Source: Alviniconcha marisindica (taxonomy: Eukaryota; Mollusca; Gastropoda; Provannidae). Taken from it: a stretch of DNA of 64,000 bases. Each line of letters opens with the position of its first letter. Positions within the stretch are counted from its first letter, which is position 1. Of the stretch, positions 24,797 to 36,119 are shown piece after piece. Position numbers and translations under genes: made by a program. Location: assembly GCA_018857735.1 (NCBI GenBank), contig JABMCL010000883.1, positions 630,001 through 694,000 of the forward strand. Reading direction: 5' to 3'. A model generated the notes under the pieces. The model saw only the letters and a list, made by a program, of their open reading frames with translations, had not been told where the DNA came from and made no database searches.

Positions 24797-25089
24797 GGGA
24801 AAACAAACAAGATGTTGGTGACTGCTGGAAAACATCAGAGCAGACAAAACCGACCGAGCTTGTGAGGGCGAAGGGCGAAGGGCGGAAGGAGTGGAGTGTG
24901 GAGGAGACGTGTCCAATCAGAGATTCTTCCGACAGTCTTATAGAGGTGAGAGGCTGGAGAGAGCTGCGACAGGACTGGCTGCCCCGCACACGTCTCTCGA
25001 TCATGATCCACAACCAGCCCGCCCTGAGCAAGGCCGCGCTGTACTGCACAGTGCTGGCCTCTACGGAAAGACGGGGGCGAACAGGAAGA
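24796..25089. other. unique spacer, GC-richer
   Basis: Frames are open on both strands (plus 24862-25095, minus 24835-25125). Neither shows a family signature or clear splice sites. Confidence 0.45.
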
Positions 25090-25200
25090 CTTTAGGTGGG
25101 ATTGGAATTGAGACAAATTAGGCAAATGTCTTACAACTGAGACAAATTAGGCAATTAACGTCTTAGAATTGAGACAAATGAGGCAAATGTCTTAGACTGG
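25090..25200. repeat. ~40-bp tandem repeat, about 3 copies
   Basis: Copies share TTGAGACAAATTAGGCAA and GTCTTA. Confidence 0.85.
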
Positions 25201-25312
25201 CTGGCTGGGAGTTCTACACGGATGATGCCATAAAACGTAGAGAACGTTCCCCGCAGCATTTCCAGTTTCGTTTTGCAATGTTGAGTAGCTTTTCTTCTGA
25301 AGTTCTTGGGTT

Positions 25313-25532
25313 TGATATGGTTAGTAGCTGCTGAGTGATGAAGGTGGTTGGTATGGTTGGTAGCTGCTGAGTGATGAAGGTGGTTGGTATGGTTAGTAGC
25401 TGCTGAGGGATGAAGGTGGTTGGTATGGTTGGTAGCTGCTGAGGGATGAAGGTGGTTGGTATGGTTGGTAGCTGCTGAGGGATGAAGGTAGGGATGAAGG
25501 TGGTTGGTATGGTTGGTAGCTGCAGGGGGATT
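25313..25532. repeat. 36-bp minisatellite, about 6 copies
   Basis: Core GGTAGCTGCTGAGGGATGAA plus GGTGGTTGGTATGGTT, with GAGTGATG in the left copies. A 12-codon unit keeps minus frames open (up to 162 codons). Confidence 0.95.
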
Positions 25533-25889
25533 GAAACAGCTGCAGAGCTGATCTGGTGGTTTCTCCAACATTGCATTTGAAACAGCTGATCGAACGACAA
25601 CGGCCTTATCGCCTCTTTTCCTGCGACAGTTGCAAATATTCATTCATTTACTCCGTACGAAAGCACTGCATGGCAAACGAAACCCAAACTGACAAGTTAA
25701 GTGTTTGTAATCAATATTTCTTCATACCACCACTACATTTTTACAAGACCCGATATACGAAATTAGACTATGACGCAACTAAGTTAGCCTTGTCAGCGAC
25801 ATTTACGCCTAACAGCATTACTGCATTTCATGGCTGTTTCCGCGAGACTCGTAGTCCCACGGACCGATGTTCCGACGTGACAGTTGGTC
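25533..25889. other. unique spacer
   Basis: No gene or repeat recognised. Confidence 0.5.
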
Positions 25890-26370
25890 ACATGTGGCAA
25901 CGCCGGAACATAACAACGACAATTGGTTAAATGTGGCAGTATCCCAACGCTTTGACGTTAAGAATGTAGAGATGTGGCAGTGCTGTAACGTAAAGTATGG
26001 AGAGATGTGGCAGCGCCGTTACGTCAAGGATGGAGAGATGTGGCAGCGCCGTGACGTTAAGGATGAAGAGATGTGGCGGTGCCGTGACGTCAAGGATGGA
26101 GAGATGTGGCAGCGCCGTGACGTTAAGGATGTAGAGATGTGGCGGTGCCGTGACGTCAAGGATGGAGAGATGTGGCAGCGCAGTGACGTCAAGGATGGAG
26201 AGATGTGGCAGTGTTGTGACGTAAAGTATGGAGAGGTGTGGCAGCGCCGTGACGTTAAGGATGGAGAGATGCGGCAGTTCTGTGACGTTAGGAGAGATTC
26301 GGAGGCAGAGGTACTAATGTGGCATTACTGTAGGTGATGTGGCACTGCCGGGACGTCAAGGAGAGAGAGA
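25890..26370. repeat. 33-bp minisatellite with CRE-like octamers, about 13 copies
   Basis: Core GGAGAGATGTGGCAGCGCCG then TGACGTCAAGGAT. Exact TGACGTCA occurs at 26085, 26151 and 26184; other copies have TGACGTTA, TGACGTAA or TTACGTCA. The 11-codon unit gives a 156-codon plus frame, which I regard as repeat-derived. Confidence 0.95.
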
Positions 26371-26607
26371 TGTGGCGGCGGAGGCGGCGCAAGGGACAGT
26401 CGGCCACAGATGAGGTCATCGATCACGGGCGGCGTGGCCTGACGTCGTTCTATTGCGTGGCCAGTTTCTCTGATTAGGCGAATAAAGCGGGGGTGGGGGG
26501 AGGGGGGGGGATTGCAGAAACGTGGAAAATGAGCCATTCCGCGACAACTGCTTGGGTTTATGGCGTCGCTTCCATCACTGCATCGTGTCCCGCTGCGCTG
26601 TGTCTTT

Positions 26608-27560
26608 GTCATGCTGTTCTCTCTTCATCATGCGGTTCTCTCTTCATCACGCGGTTCTCTCTTCATCATGTGGTTCTCTCTTCATCATGCGGTTCTATTT
26701 GCATCATGCTGTTCTCTCTTCATCACGCGGTTCTCTCTTCATCATGTGGTTCTCTCTTCATCATGCGGTTCTCTCTTCATCATGCTGTTCTCTCTTCATC
26801 GCGCTGTTCTCTCTTCATTGCGCTGTTCTCTTTTCATCATGTGGTTCTCTCTTCATCGTGCGGTTCTCTCTTCATCATGCGGTTCTCTCTTCATCGTGCG
26901 GTTCTCTCTTCATCATGCGGTTCTCTCTTCATCATGCGGTTCTCTCTTCATCGCGCTGTTCTCTTTTCATCATGCGGTTCTCTCTTCATCGCGCTGTTCT
27001 CTCTTCATCACGCTATTCTCTCTTCATCATGCTGTTTTCTGTTCATCACGCTGTTCTCTCTTCATCGCGTGATTCTCTCCTCATTGCGCTGTTCTCTCTT
27101 CATCGCGCGATTCTCTCCTCATTGCGTTGTTCTCTCTTCATCGTGCTGTTCTCTTCTCATTGCGCTGTTCTCTCTTCATCACACTGTTCTCTCTTCATCA
27201 CGCTGTTCTCTCTTCATCGCGCGATTCTCTCCTCATTGCGCTGTCCTCTCTTCATTACACTGTTCTCTCTTCATCGCGCTGTTCTCTCTTCATCGCGCTG
27301 TTCTCTTCTCATTGCGCTGTTCTCTCTTCATCACACTGTTCTCTTCTCATTGCGCTGTTCTCTCTTCATCACACTGTTCTCTCTTCATCACGCTGTTCTC
27401 TCTTCATCATGCGGTTCTTTCTTCATCGTGCTGTTCTCTCTTCGTCACGCGGTTCTCTCTTCATCGCGCGGTTCTCTCTACATCAGGCGGTTCTCGCTTC
27501 ATCAGGCGGTTCTCGCTTCCTCTTTTTTGTTCTCTCTGCATCATGCGGCACTCGTTTCAT
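26608..27560. repeat. 21-bp minisatellite, about 45 copies
   Basis: Unit TCTCTCTTCATCATGCGGTT plus C, with ATCGCGCTG, ATCACGCTG, ATTGCGCTG and ATCGTGCTG variants in patches. Two 377-codon plus frames and further shorter ones cross it as 7-residue repeats (FSLHHAV-like). The frames are mutually shifted and equally open, so they are not called. Confidence 0.97.
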
Positions 27561-27669
27561 CCTGCGGGTTCCGACGTCTGCACCAAGCGACTACGCTACC
27601 GCACTGCGCACGTGGTCAACACGTAGACAGAGATCTGACTAAAGACGACATCTGAATGAATGATAATCT

Positions 27670-28020
27670 GGGGAGCGGAGATAGCTCAGTGGTTAGAGCG
27701 CCGGACTCGTGATTAAAAGGCCACGGGTTCGAGTCCCTGCAGGAGCGGCGGGATAATTTTCTTCTCCGGGGTCGACTTTCTGTGCTGACTCTTATTTCGG
27801 TATCCGTTCCACCCCCGTGTTACCGCAGTAGCGCGTAAAAGACCCCGGTCATTCTGCCGAAGGTGCGGGTGGCATGTTACAGCTAAACACGCATGCACCT
27901 TACGTATGTGGTTTTGCATGAGACGGCAGTAGTTTCATGTGGCATGTACCAGTCATGCCAGTGCTGCGAGTCTGCTCGAGTCGAGAACGAAGGCTAGCGC
28001 TATATAAAAGCGATCAACAG
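27670..28020 (+). mobile_element. tRNA-derived SINE, copy 2 (internally deleted)
   Basis: The head at 27670 has an A box TAGCTCAGTGG (27682-27692) and a B box GGTTCGAGTCC (27726-27736). The 64-nt core at 27769-27832 is identical to copies 1 and 3. Compared with those, this copy lacks about 120 bp in two internal pieces. It ends AGCGCTATATAAAAGCGATC. A tRNA gene is excluded because the cloverleaf is imperfect and the SINE body follows without a terminator. Confidence 0.93.
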
Positions 28021-28039
28021 CATAATTTATAATCATGGT

Positions 28040-28210
28040 TCAGGAGCTGTGTGAGAGTCGAGGTGGCCGTCCTGAGCTGTCCGTCCTAAGGAGCCTTCTG
28101 GTTTCCGTGGACGTAAAGATTTATTGCACCGTGCTTCGGCATTGGTCACAACTTGTCCCTAATATGTCAACTGACATCTGAGGACATTAAGCATCACTTC
28201 ATCATCATCA
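28040..28210 (+). repeat. conserved 171-bp dispersed element, copy A
   Basis: Matches an inverted copy at 56537-56707: the first 95 bases align without a gap, with about 75 identities by my count, and the rest needs one single-base gap. Landmarks are GTGGCCGTCCTGAGCT, GTTTCCGTGGACGTAAAG, GCATTGGTCACA and CCTAATATGTCAAC. A plus frame reads QELCESRGGRPELSVL, then VLRHWSQLVPNMSTDI before a stop. I remember similar peptide strings in many unnamed invertebrate gene models, which suggests a widespread repeat. It starts 20 bp after SINE copy 2. Confidence 0.75.
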
Positions 28211-28242
28211 TAATTTATAATGCGCTTAAGAAAAAACTTTGC

Positions 28243-28859
<617 letters not shown>

Positions 28860-30065
28860 GCGAGTGGGGGGGGGACAGAAATGAGCGTGCTAGTGTGTAT
28901 GTGTGTGTGTGTGTGGGGACAGAAATGAGCGTGCTAGTGTGTGGGGGGGACAGAAATGAGCGTGCTAGTGTGTGTGTGGGGGGGGGGACAGAAATGAGCG
29001 TGCTAGGTGTGTGTGGGGGGGGGTAGTGACAGAAATGAGCGTGCTAGTGTTGTGTGGGGGGACAGAAATGGCGTGCTAGTGTGTTGTGTGGGGGGGTAGA
29101 CAGAAATGAGCGTGCTAGTGTGTGTGTGGGGGGGGGCAGAAATGAGCGTGCTAGTGTGTTGGGGGGGGGAGTAGAATGATGCGTGCTAGTGTGTGGGGGG
29201 GGGACAGAAATGAGCTGCTAGTGTGTGTGTGTGGGGGGGGTGTAAGAAATGAGCGTGATGTGTGTGTGTGTGTGTGGGGGGGGGGGGGTAGTGACAGAAA
29301 TAGCGTGCTAGTGTTGTGTGGGGTGGGGGGTAGTGACAGAAATGAGCGTGCTAGTGTGTGTGTGTGTGTGTGTGGGGGGGGGGTTAGTGACAGAAATAGC
29401 GTGCTAGTGGGGGGGGGGGGTAGTGACAGAAATAGCGTGCTAGTGTGTGTGTGTGGGGGGTAGTGACAGAAATGAGCGTGCTAGTGTGTGTGTGTGGGGG
29501 GGGTGTGACAGAAATGAGCAGTGTAGTGTGTGTGTGGTGGGTGGGGGTGGTGACAGAAATGAGCGTGCTAGTGTGTGTGTGTGTGGGGTGGGGGTGGGGG
29601 GGGAGTGACAGAAATGAGCGTGCTCGTGTGTGTGGGGGTGGGGTGTGACAGAATGAGCGTGCTAGGTGTGTGTGTGTGGGGGGGTGGGTAGTGACAGAAA
29701 TGAGCGTGCTAGTGTGTGTGTGTGGGGGTTAGTGACAGAAATGAGCGTGCTAGTGTGTGGTGGGGGGGGGTGAGAAATGAGCGTGCTAGGGGGTGTGGTG
29801 TGTGGTGGGTGGGGGGTAGTGACAGAAATGAGCGTGCTAGTGGGGGGGGGGGGGTGCGAAAGCGGGGGGCTAAAGGGAAAATGGGGGCGGGCTAGTCGAG
29901 AGACGAAGCGGGCTAACGATATGAAGGGACGGCTATTTGGAAAACGTGAAAGCGGGCTAGTGGGAGAAAGGCGGGCTAGTAAAAGAACAAGGCGGGCTAG
30001 TGTGAGAACAGGTCTGGCCAGGCAACAGGGGGTCTAGTAGAAGTACGTGGCGGACTAGTGGGGCA
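28860..30065. repeat. G-rich minisatellite, about 23 copies plus degenerate end
   Basis: Each copy has GACAGAAATGAGCGTGCTAG followed by a variable TG run and a G run of 5-13. Period is about 35-55 bp because those runs vary. From 29860 the copies decay to GCGGGCTAGTGxGAGAA units of about 20 bp. Many short indels could be assembly error in homopolymers. Confidence 0.93.
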
Positions 30066-30144
30066 AGATATGGAAATGTAATACTACATTCAGATGGGCA
30101 GTTATGTTGCAAGCTTACATCTCTTGCCCTCTCCGCGGCTTCAA

Positions 30145-30948
30145 AGATGAGAGAGGGGGAAGAGGGGAGAGGGGGGAAGGGGGTAGGGGGGAGAGAGCTG
30201 GGAGAAAGGGGGAAGGGAGAGAGAGGGGGGTGGAGGGGAGAGAGGGGGCAAAGAGGTGAGGGGGGAAGGGGGTAGGGGGGAGAGAGCTGGGAGAAAGGGG
30301 AAGGGAGAGAGGGGGGGAGGGAGGGGAAGAGAGGGGGAAAGAGGTGAGGGGGGGAGGGGTAGGGGGGAGAGAGGGGGAGAAAGGGGGAAGGAGAGGAGAA
30401 GGGGGAGGGAGGGAGAGAGGGGGGAGGGGGGGAGAAGGGGGAAGGGAGATGGGGGAGAGCGGGGAGAAAGGGAGAGAAGGGGAGGGGGAGAGAGGGGGAG
30501 AGAGAGGGGGGAAGAGGGGAGAGAGAGGGGAGAGAGAGAGAGGGGGAGGGAGGAGAGGGGGGAAGAGGGGAGGGAGGGAGGGGAGAGGGGGAAAGAGAGA
30601 GGGGGAGGGAGGGAGAGAGAGGGGGGAGGGAGGGAGAGAGGGGTGACAGGGAGAGAGAGAGGGGGAGAGGGGAGAGAGGGGGGGAGAGAGGGGAGAGGGG
30701 AGAGGGGAGAGGGGGGAGAGAGAGAGGGGGAGAGGGGAGAGAGAGAGGGGGGAGGGGGAGAGGAGGAGGAGGGAGGGGAGGGAGGGAGAAGAGGGGAGAG
30801 GGGAGGGGGAGAGAGGGGGGAGGGAGGGGGAAGAGGGGAGAGAGAGGGGAGAGAGGGAGGGGGAGAGAGGGGAGAGAGGGAGGAGATGGGGGAGGCGAGA
30901 GAGAGGGGAGAGAGAGGGGGGGGAGAGAGGGGGGGGGAGAGGGAGAGC
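30145..30948. repeat. second polypurine block
   Basis: About 800 bp of GGGGAGAGAGG-like words, almost wholly purine on plus. A 350-codon minus frame of Ser/Pro/Leu is compositional. The left part shows two ~100-bp related segments containing GTAGGGGGGAGAGAGCTGGG (near 30183 and 30270). Confidence 0.95.
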
Positions 30949-31383
30949 TTTTTCTCTTCCGATCGGAATGACTCCGACTTATAGATTTGGCCAATGTAGC
31001 GCAATTCAAGCGTTCATCACCGTATTTCAGACCCCGCCTGAAACCTCAACTAATCAATGAGGGCAGCAACCTCCTTTGGCTATTTCTGAAAAATCGCAGT
31101 TGAGTCTCTTCTCTCAACACACCTCTACCCCTCTCTCTCTCTCATCCTTTCCGATCACTCTCTTCCCACATAGATTTCACGAGCCTCCGTGCAAGCCCCC
31201 CAGCATCTTTCTCTCTCTGTCTCTACGCTCTCTTTCCCTTCACAAATATTTTGAAAACGAAACAGAAAGGCTCCCAAAGCAGATCGCGTTCAGCAATTTC
31301 CAATGTCCAGACAAATTCAAAATAGCTGATTTTCACCTTGTGCGTTGATTCTTCACGAGCGCCCTGGGCCTCGTTCTGCTTCT
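30949..31383. other. unique spacer
   Basis: Unique DNA with a CT-rich part (31125-31235). Nothing recognised. Confidence 0.5.
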
Positions 31384-31750
31384 GATTTGTTTCAGTCAGT
31401 GACTGCATGCTGTAACAGTGTCCTGTTTCAGTCAGTGACTGCATGCTGTAACAGTGTCCTGTTTCAGTCAGTGACTGCATGCTGTAACAGTGTCCTGTTT
31501 CAGTCAGTGACTGCATGCTGTAACAGTGTCCTGTTTCAGTCAGTGACTGCATGCTGTAACAGTGTCCTGTTTCAGTCAGTGACTGCATGCTGTAACAGTG
31601 TCCTGTTTCAGTCAATGACTGCATGCTGTAACAGTGTCCTGTTTCAGTCAGTGACTGCATGCTGTAACAGTGTCCTGTTTCAGTCAGTGACTGCATGCTG
31701 TAACAGTGTCCTGTTTCAGTCAATGACTGCATGCTGTAACAGTGTCCTCA
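31384..31750. repeat. 36-bp minisatellite, 10 copies
   Basis: Unit GTGACTGCATGCTGTAACAG plus TGTCCTGTTTCAGTCA, almost identical across copies (only GTGACT/ATGACT). Contains GCATGC and is open in both strands (12-codon unit). Confidence 0.97.
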
Positions 31751-32890
31751 GCCAAGTGTACATTGCAAGTGCCCAGTGAAATCAGTCAAGTACATATTGC
31801 GAGTGTCAAGTGAAATCAGTCAAGTATGCTTTGTGGGTTGCCAATGAAATTTGACCTCTGTCAAATGTACATTGCAAATGCCCAGTAATACCAGCCAAGT
31901 ATGCATTGCAAATGCCCAGTGAAAGCTGTCAAATGTACATTGTAAATGCCTAGTGAAATCTGTCAAATGTACATTGTAAGTGCCTAGTGAAATCTGTCAA
32001 ATGTACATTGTAAGTGCCTAGTGAAAACTGTCGAATACACATTGTAAATGCCTAGTGAAAGCTGTCAAATGTACATTGTAAATGCCTAGTGAAATCTGTC
32101 AAATGTACATTGTAAATGCCTAGTGAAAGCTGTCAAATGTACGTTGTAAATGCCTAGTGAAATCTGTCAAATGTACATTGCAAATGCCTAGTGAAATCGG
32201 TCAAGTATACAATTCAAGTGCGCCAAAAGTGCATTGCAAATGCCTAGTGAAATCAGCCAAGTATGCATTGTAAGAGCCTAGTGAAATATGTCAAATGTAC
32301 ATTGTAAATGCCTAGTGAAATCTGTCAAATGTACATTGTAAATGCCTGGTGAAATCTGTCAAATGTACATTGTAAATGCCTAGTAAAATCGGTCAAGTAT
32401 ATATTGCAAGTGCGCAGTAAAATCTGTCAAATGTACATGCCCAGTGAAACCAGTTACGTATATATTGCAATTGCGTCAAATGTATATTGCAAGTGCTCAG
32501 TGAAATCAGTCAGGTGTTCATTGCAAGTGCTCAGTGAAATCAGTCAGGTGTTCATTGCAAGTGCTCAGTGAAATCAGACTGGTGTTCATTGCAAGTGCTC
32601 AGTGAAATCAGTCAGGTGTACATTGCAAGTGCTCAGTGAAATCAGTCAGGTGTACATTGCAAGTGCTCAGTGAAATCAGTCAGGTGTACATTGCAAGTGC
32701 TCAGTGAAATCAGTCAGGTGTACATTGCAAGTGCTCAGTGAAATCAGACTGGTGTTCATTGCAAGTGCTCAGTGAAATCAGTCAGGTGTTCATTGCAAGT
32801 GCTCAGTGAAATCAGTCAGGTGTTCATTGCAAGTGCTCAGTGAAATCAGTCAGGTGTTCATTGCAAGTGCTCAGTGAAATCAGTCAAGAG
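31751..32890. repeat. 34-bp minisatellite, about 33 copies in two subfamilies
   Basis: The left part (31765-32480) has TGTCAAATGTACATTGTAAA plus TGCCTAGTGAAATC and is degenerate. The right part (32490-32890) has AGTCAGGTGTACATTGCAAG plus TGCTCAGTGAAATC and is much more uniform. Confidence 0.96.
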
Positions 32891-33312
32891 TAGACGGAAG
32901 TTGTGAAGATACTAACTGACAATGCTCCAGAAATACACTGGGGTGTGAGACTGACTTGTGGGCTGCCAAAGGTTACTTCCTTGTGGGTTTTAACGGCCCA
33001 TCAACCGCCAGGGTCCCCTCGGGACGAACTGTAAACGGTAACATACTAACAACAAAACTGACAACAACAGCAACCAAACAAAGCAAAAATAACGGCACAA
33101 TTTTATTTTTGCTCCTGTTTTAAACTTGTTCCCACAGATCAAATACGTTCAGTCGTAGTAAATAATCAGTTCCGACACATCTTACTCTTGTATTTGTAAT
33201 GCCTGCACCCTTCTTTACACAATGTCAAACCATTCTGATTTAACTGATTCCGTTTACACTTTGGTTTTGGTTTTCTTTTGTTTGAGTTTCGCTGTTGGTG
33301 CCCCCTCCTTCC
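32891..33312. other. unique spacer
   Basis: Single-copy DNA with an A-rich patch (33040-33095). No gene recognised. Confidence 0.5.
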
Positions 33313-33384
33313 CCCCCCCCCCCCCCCCCCCCCCCACCCCCCACCCCCCACCCCCTTCCTCCCTCCTCCACCCTCCCCCTCTAT
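33313..33384. repeat. poly-C / C-rich tract
   Basis: Runs of C interrupted by A, then CCT-rich sequence. Confidence 0.95.
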
Positions 33385-33389
33385 GCTTA

Positions 33390-33728
33390 GAATTGAAGAT
33401 GGCCACCATTCCCTTCTCTTTCTGGGACAAAAAATATGCAATTCTTCTCACCGTGCAAATAAAGCTCATCAGTCGCCATCGTGTGCTTCATGGCTGCAGT
33501 GCCGTGTGCGAACGAGCGGGTAATGGACGCTGGGGAGGGGGCCGTGAGCCAATCAATTACGGCTATCAAACGCTCATCGCCAGACCCACCCAACCGTCCG
33601 CTCGCGGCCCGCCCCGCCCGACACTCACTTTCTTATCTCCCCTGAGAAATCTTCAGCTCGGGAGAGTACAGGTGGCGCTGCATCAGAAATGACTGCCGGT
33701 TCCGGGCCCGTCCAATCACAGCTGTGGG
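33390..33728. promoter_or_regulatory. candidate GC-rich promoter-like region
   Basis: Raised GC and CpG compared with its surroundings, with AAGATGGCCACC (YY1-like) at about 33396, CCAAT boxes at about 33548 and 33710, and a GC box CCCGCCCCGCCC at about 33609. These are common in CpG-type invertebrate promoters. No adjoining first exon was recognised, so the orientation is open and the call is weak. Confidence 0.3.
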
Positions 33729-33734
33729 TGTGGG

Positions 33735-34790
33735 ACTATTTCCTAACCATCCCTACTTCAGTCACGCCATTCCCTAACCATCCCTACTTCAGTCACGCCA
33801 TTCCCTAGCCATCCCTACTTCACGCTATTTCCTAACCATCCCTACTTCACGCCATTCTCTAGCCATCCCTACTTCACGCCATTCCCTAGCCATCTCTACT
33901 TCACGCCATTCCCTAGCCATCTCTACTTCACGCTATTTCCTAGCCATCCCTACTTCACGCTATTTCCGAACCATCCCTACTTCACGCCATTCCCTAGTCA
34001 TCTCTACTTCACGCTATTTCCTAACCATCCCTACTTCACGCCATTCCCTAGCCATCTCTACTTCACGCCTAACCATCCCTACTTCACGCCATTCCCTAGT
34101 CATCTCTACTTCACGCCATTCCCTAGTCATCTCTACTTCACGACATTCACTAGCCATCTCTACTTCACAACATTCACTAGCCATCTCTACTTCACGCTAT
34201 TTCCAAAACATCCCTACTTCACGCTATTTCCTAACCATCCCTACTTCACTCCATTCTCTAGCCATCTCTACTTCATGCTATTTCCTAACCATCCCTACTT
34301 CACGCCATTTACTTCTAGCCCCATCCTACTTACCATTTCTAGCCATCTCTACTTCACGCTATTTCCTAACCATCCCTACTTCACGCCATTCTCTAGTCAT
34401 CTCTACTTCACGCTATTTCCTAGCCATCCCTACTTCACGCTATTTCCTAACCATCCCTACTTCACGCCATTCCCTAGTCATCTCTACTTCACGCTATTTC
34501 CTAACCATCCCTACTTCACTCCATTCTCTAGCCATTTCTACTTCACGCTATTTCCTAACCATCCCTACTTCACGCCTAACTATCCCTACTTCACGCCATT
34601 CTCTAATCATCCCTATATCACGCCATTCTCTAATCATCCCTATATCACGCCATTCTCTAATCATCCCTATATCACGCCATTCCCTAGTCATCCCTATATC
34701 ACGCCATTCCCTAGTCATCCCTACATCAAATCATTCTCTAATCGTTGCTACTCTATACCATCCCCTGTCATCGCTTCTTCACGCCATTCT
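33735..34790. repeat. 27-bp minisatellite, about 38 copies
   Basis: Unit CCTAACCATCCCTACTTCAC plus GCCATTC, with CTAGCCATCTC and CTAGTCATCTC variants and, near 34600-34735, an ATCCCTATATCACG subtype. The 9-codon unit underlies a 449-codon plus frame that is not a gene. Confidence 0.96.
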
Positions 34791-35755
34791 CTGTGTATTG
34801 CTACTTCACGCCATTCCTCTCACTGCCACGTTACATCATTCCCTGTCACTGCCACGTTACGCCATTCCCGGTCACTGCCACGTTACACCATTCCCTGTCA
34901 CTGCCACTTCACGCCAATTCCTGTCACTACCACGTTACACCATTCCCTGTCACTGCCACTTCACGCCATTCCTCTCACTGCCACTGCCACGTTACACCAT
35001 TCCCTGTCACTGCCACTTCACGCCATTCCTGTCACTGTTCCCCCACTGCCCCACGTTTTACCCAAAAACCATTCCCTGTCACTGCCACGTTACATCATTC
35101 CCTGTGACTGCCACGTTACACCATTCCCTATCACAGCCACGTTACACCATTCCCTCTCACTGCCAAGTTACACCATTCCCTGTCACTGCCACTTCACGCC
35201 ATTCCCTGTGACTGCCACGTTACACCATTCCCTGTCACTGCCACGTTACGTCATTCCCTGTCACTGCCACGTTACACCATTCCCTGTCACTGCCACTTCA
35301 CGCCATTCCTTTGTCACTCCACGTTACACCATTCCCTGTCCCCACCATTCCCTGTCACTGTCCGTTACACCATTCCCTGTCACTGCCACGTTACACCATT
35401 CCCTGTCACTGCCACGTTACGCCATTCCCTGTCACTGCCACGTTACGCCATTCCCTGTCACTGCCACGTTACACCATTCCCTGTCACTGCCACGTTACGC
35501 CATTCCCTGTCACTGCCACGTTACGTCATTCCCTGTCACTGCCACGTTACACCATTCCCTGTCACTGCCACGTTACACCATTCCCTGTCACTGCCACTTC
35601 ACGCCATTCCCCAAGTATTGCTAGTTCACACCATTCCCTGTCACTACCAGTTCACGCCATTCTCTAAGTATTGCCAGTTCACGCCATTCCCTAAGTATTG
35701 CCAGTTCACGCCATTCCCTAAGTATTGCTAGTTTACCCCATTCCCTAATTACGAT
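34791..35755. repeat. 26-bp minisatellite, about 36 copies
   Basis: Unit CCCTGTCACTGCCACGTTAC plus ACCATT, derived from the 27-bp array beside it (shared CACGCCATTCCCT). The last copies return to 27 bp with AAGTATTGCCAGTTCACG. Confidence 0.96.
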
Positions 35756-35776
35756 ACTTCGTCATCGCTACAGGAT

Positions 35777-36080
35777 GTGCAACCTCTTCTTTGCTTACGG
35801 GTCCAAGCCAGAACAGACTGCAGACTTTCAAATATCTGTCACAACTCTTTCTCTGACTCATCTCCTGCCTACTTCTCTGATCTTCTCACTGTGTACACCC
35901 CTTCCAGGCAGCTTCGTTCTTCGGCAAACACACGGATGATTAATTCGGCCAGCGCTCTTTCTCTTACGTTCTCCAAAGCAATCGAGTTCTTTCAGTTCTG
36001 ACATTCGTCATATTGTCCTCCTATGCCTCCAAAACTGCGTTCAAATCTCACTTCTTCAAAACAAGTAATTTCAAATTCTG
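35777..36080 (+). pseudogene. non-LTR retrotransposon reverse-transcriptase C-terminal tail, relic 1
   Basis: The plus frame reads LSNICHNSFSDSSPAYFSDLL, then LLTVYTPSRQLRSSANTR, the usual end of LINE (jockey/CR1-like) polymerases before the WNxLP box. The WNxLP part is lost. A shifted frame gives TAFKSHFFKT at about 36030-36065, matching the final FKxxLKT motif. Stops and shifts make this a dead fragment. Upstream polymerase motifs are absent. Confidence 0.75.
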
Positions 36081-36119
36081 TCTTCTTTAGGCCTCTCGCT
36101 CCCCGTTACATTTCTTTTG

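Noticed and set aside
24835..25125. Overlapping plus and minus frames in GC-richer DNA
   Set aside because: Both strands are open over the same stretch without domain similarity or good splice sites.
26493..27655. Two overlapping 377-codon plus frames
   Set aside because: Both are 7-residue repeats from the 21-bp array in different frames, rich in Ser, Leu and Phe by composition only.
27670..27745. Functional tRNA gene
   Set aside because: A and B boxes are present, but the 5' and 3' arms do not pair as an acceptor stem and the conserved SINE body follows.
29957..31009. 350-codon Ser/Pro/Leu-rich minus frame resembling a mucin or extensin
   Set aside because: It is the complement of a polypurine tract without periodic codon structure.
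33222..33692. 156-codon plus frame with a hydrophobic N-terminus like a secreted Pro-rich protein
   Set aside because: The middle is a poly-C tract, the start is in AT-rich spacer, and no splice or family evidence supports it.
34275..35624. 449-codon plus frame
   Set aside because: Crosses two different minisatellites (27 and 26 bp). No signal peptide or domain, and other frames are equally open.
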